A program made the position numbers and the translations under genes. From Rhipidocladum racemiflorum (lineage: Eukaryota; Streptophyta; Magnoliopsida; Poales; Poaceae), in the NCBI GenBank assembly GCA_036346355.1, contig JAYEVF010000026.1, forward strand, positions 496,001-560,000: a DNA stretch of 64,000 bases. The letters run 5' to 3'. Position 1 is the first letter of the stretch, and every line of letters begins with the position of its first letter. The notes beneath the pieces were generated by a model. It was given only the letters and a program-made list of their open reading frames with translations. It did not search any database and was not told the DNA's origin. Of this stretch, positions 57,699-64,000 are shown one piece after another.

Positions 57699-60600
57699 CG
57701 GCGGAAGTGAGCTTAATGTCCTCTTTGTCAAAACTCTTGACGACATGGGAATTTCATGGTCGGAGCTTAAGCACGGGTCGTCGCCTTTTCACGGTGTCAT
57801 ACCCGGAATGTCCGCGACACCACTCAGACAAATCACTCTACCGGTCACTTTCGGTGCAAGAGAAAATTACCGAACAGAGAACCTTGGCTTCGAGGTGGCT
57901 GATTTTGCGGCAGCATATCATGCCATCTTGGGGAGACCAGCGCTAGCCAAGTTCATGGTAGTGCCCCACTATGCGTACCTGACACTGAAAATGCCGGGGC
58001 CGAGTGGTATTATCGCTTTACGCGGTGATATCAAGCAGTCTTTTTCTTGTGACAAGGAGAGCTGCGAGATGGCCGAGTCCCTGGAGGCGCGAGCGGGTCG
58101 GGAGAGGATTCGGCAAGAGGCGGATTCCGACAAGCCGGAAGGAAGCGTCCCTGCCCGCAAAGCGCCGAACCCTGGGATTGGTCCCGAAGAAGATACCAAG
58201 AGAATTACCCTCGACCCGTCCGATTTGGCTCAAACGGCCTTGATCGGGACAGGGCTCGGAGGGAAATAGGAGGACGCGCTCATCACCTTTCTGCGGGCAA
58301 ACAAAGACGTCTTTGCCTGGAAGCCGTCGGACATGCCCGGAGTCCCCAGGGAGGTGATCGAGCACGCGCTGAACGTAAATGAATCGGCCAGGCCAGTCAA
58401 GCAAAGGTTACGACGGTTCGCCCAAGACCGCCGAGAGGCCATCAGGGAGGAGATCACAAAGCTGCTTGCCGCAGGTTTCATCAAAGAAGTCTATCATCCC
58501 GACTGGTTGGCAAACCCTGTACTCGTTCAAAAGAAGAATAAAAGTTGGCGCATGTGTGCTGACTATACCGACCTCAACAAGGCTTGCCCGAAAGATCCCT
58601 TTGGTCTGCCCCGCATCGATCAAGTGGTGGACTCCACTGCTGGATCTCAACTACTCAGTTTCCTGGACGCCTACTCAGGCTATCACCAAATCCGGCTTCG
58701 AGAGGAGGATTGTGAGAAGACTTCGTTTATCACTCCATTCGGAGCACATTGCTATGTCACCATGCCGTTTGGGCTGAAAAAACGCCGCGCAACTTATCGG
58801 CCGCGATACAAATGATGTTTTCACCATCAGCTCGGACGCAACGTAGAGGAATATGTGGATGATGTAGTGGTTAAAACACAGACCGAAGATAGTCTCACCT
58901 CCGACCTGGCCGAGACGTTCGCAAATCTAAGGGCGTTCCGGATGAGGCTAAACCCTGAGAAGTGCATTTTCGGAGTTTCTTCCGGGAAACTACTCGGATT
59001 CATTGTCTCTCATCGTGGGATCGAGCCAAACCCGGAGAAAATCGGGGCCATCATGAGGATGGCCCCACCTACCAGCCAGAAGGATGTTCAAAGACTTACT
59101 GGCTGCATGGTAGCGCTTGGCAGGTTTATCTCCCGGTTGGGGGTTCGGGGGATGCCTTTCTTCAAGCTCCTCAAGAAGAAAGACCATTTTGAATGGACGG
59201 CAGAGGCACAGCAAGCCTTCGAAGAACTCAAGGTGTTCCTCTCCACCCCTACAATCCTAGTCCCGCTGGTGCCAGGTGAACTTCTCCTGCTTTACATAGT
59301 GGCAACAACTCATGTAGTCAGTGCCGCGATAGTTGTGGAGCGGGAAGAGTCTGGACACCTCTACGGCGTACAACGCCCGTTTTATTTTGTCAGCGAAGTA
59401 CTGGATGAATCCAAGACGCGATATCCTCAAGTTCAGAAGCTGCTGTACGCAATTTTGATCTCATCGCGGAAGCTGAAGCATTATTTCCAAGGGCACTCGA
59501 TTTCAGTAGTGACTTCCTTCCCCGTGGGAGAGGTCCTCCATAATCGAGAAGCTTCTGGGAGAATCTAGAAGTGGGCGACCGAGCTTGGAGCCTTCGACAT
59601 CTCATTCAAGCTGCGCACCGCCGTCAAGTCTCAGGCTTTGGCCGACTTCACGAGCGAGTGGACTGAATCCCAGGCTCCCCGCATGAAAGAAGAGCCGGAG
59701 TATTGGACCATGCACTTCGACGGATCCCTCATGCTCGGCGGGGCCGGGGCGGGAATTCTCCTCGTCTCGCCGAAAGGCGATAGGTTGAAGTACGTCCTTC
59801 GGCTTCACTTCACGGCCTCGAACAATGCCGCAGAGTACGAGGCGCTCATCCATGGGCTCCGCAACGCCACGTCGCTCGGAATCCGACGACTGGCGGTTCG
59901 CGGTGACTCCCAGTTGGTGGTGAGCCAAGTACAGAAGGACTGGTCGCGCGTCGATCAGACTATGACGGCGTACTGCCAGCAAGTCCAAGAATTGGAAGGA
60001 AAGTTTGACGGTCTGGAGCTGGTCCATGTCCTCCGCCGCAATAATGAAGCAGCCGATGAGTTAGCTAAAATGGGAGCCACTCGGGCAGAGGTCCCGAGTG
60101 GTATTTTCGTCCAGGATCTTTACGAACCAACCGTTGCAAAACGACGGGAGCCAAGTAAGGATCCTGAGACCGGAGTCCTGCTCATTAACCCCGACTGGAC
60201 GGCCCCATACCTAGATTATCTCCTGAAGGACAAACTTCCAGAGGCAACCGCTCTGGCCGAGCGCATCTCCCGACAAGCCAAATCCTATGTGGTGGTTGGC
60301 GGGGAGCTCTTTCGGAAGAGCACCTCAGGTGTTCTCAGGCAGTGCATTTCGGAACAAGTGGGAAGAGACCTGCTCAAAGAAATCCACTCGGGGATGTGCG
60401 TCCATCACGCGGCATCAGGCGCCTTGGTTGGGAAAGCCTACCGCCAGGGCTTCTTTTGGCCAACGGCGGTGACAGATGCCAAGGAGATCGTTCGAACTTG
60501 CGAGGGCTGCCAGTTCTATGCAAGGCAAACACACTTGCCGGCACAGGAGCTGCAAACTATCCCCATCTCTTGGCCCTTTGCGGTCTAGGGGCTCGACTTA

Positions 60601-61452
60601 GTCGGCCCACTCAAGAAGGCGCAAGATGGTTTCGCCTACCTTTTCGTAGCCATCGACAAGTTCACCAAGTGGATCGAAGCTAAACCAGTCGCCACGATCA
60701 CTGCGCTCAAGGCCAAGGAGTTCTTCCAGGATATCGTGGTTAGATTCGGAGTTCCCAACCGAATCATTACAGACAATGGTACCCAATTCAGGAGTGAAGA
60801 ATTTCAAGAGTGGTGCAAAGGCGTCGGAATCAAGATTTGCTTCGCCTCGGTAGCTCATCCACGAAGCAATGGGCAGGTGGAGCGGGCTAATGGTTTGGTC
60901 CTCCAGGGCCTCAAGGCCAGGATCTTCGATCGCCTCAAACCATACACTGCCCGATGGGTGAAAGAGTTACTGTTGGTACTCTGGGGACTCAGAACCAATC
61001 CCAGCCGGGCAACTGGGCAAACTCCCTTTTTCCTAGTTTATGGCGCAGAGGCGGTCCTGCCGACTGAACTAGAATTCGAATCCACGAGGGTTCGGAATTA
61101 CCAGGAAGCCGAGTCCGAAGGGAGTCGAATAGTAGAGTTTGATCAACTTGAGGAGGCTCAAAACGTTGCAGCTATCCAGTCGGCCAAGTACCTCCAGGGA
61201 CTTCGGCGTTACCATTCTCGCAATGTCAGAAGTAGAGCATTTTCAAAAGGAGATCTGGTCCTCAGGAGGAACCAGAAAAGTGAGCACAAGCTCTCTCCAA
61301 TTTGGGAAGGTACGTACATTATGGAGGAGACGGTCCTACAGTGCCTATCGACTGCACAGAAGATGGCGAGGTCCTGGCGAATACTTGGAACGCCGAACAG
61401 CTGCGTCGCTTCTACGCATAAGTTATGTATCTCGCTCCCATGCATTAAATAA
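57652..61452 (+). pseudogene. Tat-type pol: protease, RT, RNase H, second RNase H, integrase
   Basis: All parts lie in one frame: protease-like (RVLIDGGSELNVLF, HAILGRPAL), RT (WRMCADYTDLNKACP, YVDDVVVK at 58852), first RNase H in degenerate form, archaeal-like RNase H (MHFDGSLMLGGAGAG, NNAAEYEALIHGL, GDSQLVVSQ, ADELAKMGA), integrase zinc region (HSGMCVHHAASG, CEGCQFYA) and DDE core (AIDKFTKWIEA, TDNGTQFRSEEF, HPRSNGQVERANG). In-frame stops at 58267, 58813, 59566 and 60586 break it, the last probably a Trp codon turned to TAG. Near 58780-58850 two compensating indels scramble the residues before YVDD. The copy cannot transpose on its own. Confidence 0.9.
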
Positions 61453-62155
61453 AGCTCCCGATTGTCTAGTACTTTGATCAGTTTTGACTAAGTGACCCGA
61501 TTAATCCCGAGTGGTTATCACTATACTAGCGTATCGTCTGATCCGAGCCGTGCCGATACAGAAGACACGAAAGTGCACGTTCGATATGAGATCGCATCAA
61601 GCGGCAATATCTGAACGTCTGTACTAGCGCACGAGTTAGAAAAGACTAAGCTAAAAGAAGCTACCAACCACTCGGGAATAACGATCGATACTCCAGCGGT
61701 TTCGTTGAACTGAAATCGGGGTCACTAGGCTGTAGTCGATGAAAATTTGGCCCTGCAGCACCTCGCTGCGGGAGCTGGGGCTATCGACTAGTGTAAACTA
61801 CTCAAAGAAAAACGATCAAACTTAGAGGAGCAAAAGGGCGCTGATTTATATTCCATGACGACAGTAATTTACATTACTAACTTTTTTCATTTTCTCATAT
61901 TTAAAAAAAAAGGAGAAGGGCGGCTCCTGCCGCCGATCTTCTATTTATTCTTTGGTGGAGTTGGAGCTTCTTCTTTGCCGCGCGGTGCCGCTGGGAGGCC
62001 CGGGGGCGGGTCGTCGAGGTCGACGCGTGCGCTGGCCCGATCTTGCCAGATCTCGTCCTCAACCACCCAAAGGGGTGGTATAAAGCGGGCGAGCCCTAAC
62101 GGCTAGGTCGTCGCGGCGCTCGCGCCCGACCATCTCTCGTGATAATCTCGCCACC

Positions 62156-62353
62156 TCAGAGCCCCGGCCACCTCCAAAGAAGGCGGCCACGGCGGCGCGC
62201 GTCCTCAAGGCCCCTGTCCTCTTCTTTCGCCTCCAGATTGGCGAAGTCGAGCTCCTCCCAGGACTCCGCCTCCTCCCAGCGGTGGAGCAGTCCGAAGAAC
62301 CGCTGGCGAAAAAACGCCGCGTAGGGGCCAACAAACCTCCTCGTGTTAGACAT
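62156..62353 (-). CDS. Small antisense ORF, doubtful
   Basis: This 65-codon frame starts MSNTRRFVGPYAAF and contains LHRWEEAESWEELDFANLEA, a charged helical-looking stretch. It overlaps a longer frame in another register, so the coding status is doubtful. I do not recognise it. It could be an exon of a further antisense transcript. Confidence 0.25.
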   Translation of the reverse strand: MSNTRRFVGPYAAFFRQRFFGLLHRWEEAESWEELDFANLEAKEEDRGLEDARRRGRLLWRWPGL

Positions 62354-62710
62354 GGAGGAAAGCTGGGAGGAAGGAGGGGAAGAAGACTCGAAGAGAGGGA
62401 CGATCGCTCAAGGGCGGTGACGTCCCATTTATAGGCCGTGCATGGCTCCGGAGTCGAGGCGACGCCATTTAAAGACACAGAAGACGAAGCGACGCCGCAA
62501 TGCTGCCAATTTACTCGAAGCACGAAGAAGATCAACAGGTGTCAGGCCCCATTCTGACGTAATCTGAATGGAACGAAGGGACGTATCGCCAGGCACGAGT
62601 CAGGCGCGGTTCAAATTAAGTTGGCCTTCCCGCGGAGAAGGCCCAGTTAAGCGGAAGGTGGCCACATGAGCTTGGGGTCTAAACTATTCGGCCAGTAAGC
62701 CGCAATGTGG

Positions 62711-62920
62711 TTCCCGACGCTCGAGGACGAGGACATTTCGGACACCAGCCACTCGGAAAAGCGTGCCTGGGGCGAAAAGGTCACAAACTAAGTCCCGACG
62801 CTTGAGAACTGAACCACTCGGCCAGAAGGGTAGCAAATGCTGTCTCGAGTGCAACTCAAAGTCCCGACGCTCGAGGGCAGAACCACTCGTCCAGGAGGAT
62901 AGCGAAAGCTATGTAACCCA
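62711..62920. repeat. Degenerate tandem repeat in the Tat-type spacer
   Basis: Three units start with TCCCGACGCTCGAGG-like sequence at 62711, 62791 and 62861 and carry CCACTCGGCCAG-like sequence further in. Periods are 80 and 70 bp. Confidence 0.65.
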
Positions 62921-63008
62921 ACCAAGTACAAATGAGGCAAGTCATATGAAAACTTCGAACAGCGTCTCCCACAAGAGTCAACGTTTGACACGAAGGGGTA
63001 CATCAAAG

Positions 63009-64000
63009 TCAAAATTCAAGATTCTCTAACAAGGCCTGCGATGTACCGGATACCTCTTCGAGCAGTGCGTTGGCTTTGTCTTCATCACAGGTGAAACCCT
63101 CTTTGACAGCTTCAAGGTCAACCCTTGGATAGTGAGATTTGATCACCGCCAATGCCTGGTTCGCACTCATGGTCGCTGACTCCTTTGCATAAGCTTTGAT
63201 CCTGTTGGCTCCACCCGAGAGAAGCGGAACGGCGTCATCCTCCTGACCTGGTTCAGCTCCTTCGATACGCAGAAGATGCAGAACTGGCTCGCAGGCGATG
63301 CGCAGCTCCGTGTGGCTTCGTTCGACAGTGGCTATCTTCCCCTTGTATTCTGCACCAAAGCCAAGCTGCCGCTAAGGAACACACCCAGTGCCAACCACGT
63401 TCGATTCAAGCCAAGGAAACTTACCCTCCAACTCTCGCTGTGTCTTCTCCAAGCCAACTCGAGTTTCGAGGTTAGAGTTTTCTGAAGCCTCCAGTCGTGC
63501 CCTCAACTCAGCGATGGTCGAGTCGCGTTCTAAAACACGAGGTCGCCGTCATCTTTCCCAGCTACTTAAGAAAATGTCCATAAAAAACCCAGGGAGGAAT
63601 CTTACCTTCGAGCGTATGCTCGAGCTCCGCTTTTGCCTCTCGGAGCGTCATGCACTGGGTCTCCAGCCCGTGGACCTCTCTCCATCTGTCGTCGCTGATC
63701 TCGTTGACCTTGTCCTGATACTTCTGGTGCTCCTTGAGCTTGGAGAGCACCTTCCGAAAAAACTGTGACATCTGCTCCGAGCGCTCTCCCATGTCCTAGG
63801 CGACATGGCGGAATCTCAAGCGGGGGCCAGCATTCCCTGATGATAACAGATTAAAGAAAGACAGAGAACTCACCCTCACGAGCGTGCTACACCTGATGGT
63901 GAGCTCGTAAAGCTCCGTCCGAGCAGCTATCTCCACTTCTTCGTCCTCCTCCATCCCTTTCCAGTCGGAACCCCCCTCGCACCACATGGTCCGATTCGGG
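63009..64000 (-). CDS. Spliced antisense gene of the Tat-type element (C-terminal four exons)
   Basis: Read on the minus strand, four exons join in frame: 64000-63874 (partial at the window edge), 63795-63606, 63529-63425 and 63349-63009, ending with TGA at 63011-63009. Every intron has GT and AG ends; the last two are phase 1, the first phase 0. The protein has long charged stretches likely to form coiled coils (FFRKVLSKLKEHQKYQDKV, then IAELRARLEASENSN) and ends in a compact domain with SHYPRVDLEAVKEGF. It resembles the antisense proteins annotated as 'putative gypsy type transposon' in grass Tat elements. No stop interrupts the visible part, unlike the pol of the same element. Function unknown. 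Confidence 0.72.

Larger units (their letters stand above)
61453..63008. other. Long spacer between pol and the antisense gene
   Basis: This holds no sense-strand gene with a recognisable domain. A minus-strand frame of 65 codons (62156-62353, MSNTRRFVGPYAAFFRQRFF...) is noted separately. Degenerate tandem units occur at 62711-62920. Long spacers here are usual for Tat elements. Confidence 0.6.
54988..64000 (+). mobile_element. Tat-type Ty3/gypsy retrotransposon (5' part)
   Basis: The 5' LTR (54988-55573) is followed by a primer site, gag (about 56076-57698), pol (57652-61452), a long non-coding segment and an antisense spliced gene that runs off the window. Two RNase H domains in pol, one of the retroviral-connection type and one archaeal-like, and extra ORFs beyond pol are hallmarks of the Tat lineage (RIRE2/Grande-like). 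The bases before the LTR, TGTGG (54983-54987), are the presumed target duplication. The 3' LTR is not in the window. Confidence 0.88.

Overview
The window looks like nuclear DNA of a plant, most likely a grass, and is built entirely of nested transposable elements; I see no convincing host gene. Plant origin follows from CACTA (En/Spm) elements with TNP2-type transposases, plant-type Ty3/gypsy elements (a chromovirus with chromodomain and a Tat-type element with two RNase H domains), and primer sites matching plant tRNA ends. The grass assignment is inferred from the GC-rich leaders and element style, not proven.

Layout. (1) 168-29157: a decayed CACTA element, C1, split into pieces. Its transposase pseudogene (1239-2924 and 15918-17483) is interrupted by a 13-kb chromovirus, A (2925-15917), in reverse orientation with target duplication GTATG. 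Its second-gene region (17971-18165 and 27111-29103) is interrupted by a non-coding LARD-like LTR element (18166-27110, target duplication CCCGG). (2) 29158-41451: a second CACTA element, C2, with a nearly complete but frameshifted transposase (30503-33711) and a spliced, degraded second gene ending in a C48 (Ulp1-like) protease module (37608-40580). It ends with the inverted terminal repeat at 41432-41451. C1 and C2 are fused at about 29157-29172 with no recognisable ends between them. (3) 41452-54987: a partial LTR of the LARD family, into which a second copy of the chromovirus, B (42604-54245), is inserted in reverse. B has lost the far part of its right LTR. (4) 54988-64000: a Tat-type Ty3/gypsy element on the plus strand (LTR, primer site, gag, pol) with a spliced antisense gene entering from the right edge. 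Its 3' LTR lies beyond the window.

How the parts relate. In both CACTA elements the repeat type that forms the subterminal transposase-binding region also appears inside the element, just before the second gene, as an array whose units alternate between two forms. C2 also carries the same ~360-bp hairpin-rich leader in front of both of its genes. The hairpin contains a 21-nt stretch identical to the stem of a small hairpin in all three LARD-family LTRs, although these belong to an unrelated class of transposon. Both chromovirus copies keep an uncharacterised ORF between primer site and gag; in copy B it is open for 239 codons although the rest of the element is damaged. These are the features most worth following up.

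All statements come from reading the sequence; no database search or alignment program was used, and identities quoted are by eye.
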